A stretch of 64,000 nucleotides of DNA, from assembly GCA_965153355.1 (NCBI GenBank), contig OZ231126.1:62682001-62746000 (forward strand), read 5' to 3'. Positions 63,226-64,000 of the stretch are shown here, in pieces (position 1 is the first letter of the stretch; every line of letters starts with the position of its first letter). The stretch is from Flaccisagitta enflata. Taxonomy: Eukaryota; Chaetognatha; Sagittoidea; Aphragmophora. The notes under the pieces are model-generated. The model was not told the origin of the DNA, ran no database searches, and worked only from the letters and a program-made list of their open reading frames with translations. Position numbers and translations under genes: made by a program.

Positions 63226-63690
63226 ATGCGTCTGTGGCCTTAGTGCAAATACCATTCACTTGGATGAAAATAAAGTGTTTTGCACAGATCTAACTGAAAA
63301 AAGGAAAAAAAACGACCAATCTCTAGTTTCCCCCCCCAAAAAAAAAAAAAAAAGAAAAACGCATGAAAGAATCAAGGCAAAACAAATTTATGTACCGGCT
63401 TGGTTAACCCAACTCTCGACTTCTTTCCCCTACTCAACGGCTCTCTGATTTTAATGAGCCTCGACCTAACCAACCACCACGCCACCGAGAAATATGTCAT
63501 CACGCCACCACGCGCGCCACCACGCGCGCCACCACACTTCCATGATGAAGAGTAGTTTATTCAACACTCCCAATGACCCTACAACAGTGAGTCCAAGCAA
63601 TACCACTCCCTTCTCCCTCAAAAAAAAAAAAGGAAAAAAAAAAGAAATCTATGCCTTGTGGCGAGTAATCGAGGGGTTTTTGCGCTTCCG
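63226..63690. other. Spacer, no gene seen
   Basis: A-rich runs and a CGCGCCACCA/CACGCCACC short repeat (63475-63535). Nothing coding is supported. Confidence 0.5.
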
Positions 63691-63695
63691 TCATA

Positions 63696-64000
63696 AACAA
63701 GGTCAACAAACCTTAGTCGCGTGGTAATAAGGGTAATAAAGGTAATAAAGGTAATTAAGGTAATTAAGGTAATAAAGGTAATGAAGATAACTAAGGTAAT
63801 TAAGGTAATTAAGGTAATAAAGATAATGAAGATAACTAAGTACCTAAATCTTCCTATAATTACCCACATTTACCTACAACTAGCTGTAAATACCTATAAT
63901 TACCTACAATTACATTAAATTACCATAAATTATCTAAAATCACCTATAATTACCCATTATTTCCTATATTTCCTACAATTACCTCAATTTATAGTCCGAG
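63696..64000 (-). mobile_element. HINE-like terminus with GGTAATAAA satellite, runs off window
   Basis: AACAAGGTCAACAAACCTTA, GTCGCGTGG, then a GGTAATTAA 9-10-mer array which after about 63840 turns into ATTACCTACA-type units (partly inverted). Same terminus type as 52942. Its other end is beyond 64,000. Confidence 0.7.

Overview
This window is nuclear DNA from an invertebrate animal whose phylum I cannot name. The evidence is spliceosomal introns (GT-AG and one GC-AG), a cytoplasmic-type actin, a STAT transcription factor and an SLC12A8-like solute carrier. Coding exons are GC-rich. Introns and spacers are AT-rich and packed with microsatellites and nested transposable elements. There is no prokaryotic operon, rRNA or CRISPR.

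Genes. (1) An SLC12A8-like cation-chloride-cotransporter-family gene runs on the minus strand from about 19,847 to beyond the left edge. Eight exons can be placed by homology, with compatible splice phases (19679-19847, 16598-16690, 15014-15126, 11085-11281, 9655-9764, 8994-9208, 8171-8312, 1083-1367). Exon 6 is split across frames with an in-frame stop. (2) A two-exon actin gene (17883-18687, 19215-19540, plus strand) sits whole, in antisense, inside intron 1 of the transporter. (3) A STAT gene (40300-42963, plus) is intronless and has one in-frame TAA at codon 167. It is followed by ATTAAA and an A12 run, so it may be a retrocopy. (4) A reverse-transcriptase tail (5228-5845) and a broken Tc1/mariner transposase (about 50937-51552) are element genes. 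Two weak membrane-segment exons lie near 45.0-45.9 kb.

Mobile DNA makes up most of the rest. The dominant class has about 45 recognisable copies or fragments. Its layout is: TTTTTAG, a palindromic subterminal word, a fixed spacer (CTATAAGAGGCTTTGTC-like), a (GTCY)n microsatellite, the inverted word again, a short hairpin and CTTGTT. This matches Helentron-associated (HINE/DINE-1/pearl-type) elements as I know them. The word differs between subfamilies, but its copies within one element stay complementary. A duplicated block gives an occupied/empty site pair showing insertion without target duplication. Some copies have swollen to more than 2 kb by internal satellite growth (2302-4887, 52942-55062).

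Other families follow a similar rule of arms that match within an element and vary between elements: foldback elements with GGGCAGCGGCC ends, ACACAGCGCAATCT elements, TACAC...AAGAAC elements, CTATCTT elements with TA duplications, two long palindromes with exact 10-bp target duplications (Mutator-like), and hAT-type elements with exact 8-bp duplications. They are nested up to four deep.

Layout: 0-20 kb, transporter gene with actin nested in it. 20-39.8 kb, an accessory tract of satellites and elements with no convincing host gene. 40-43 kb, STAT. 43-59.5 kb, elements and satellites with two weak exon candidates. 59.7-63.2 kb, a pyrimidine-rich strand-asymmetric tract. 63.7 kb to the end, the start of another satellite-bearing element. 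Coordinates of repeats without stated target duplications are good to a few bases to tens of bases.
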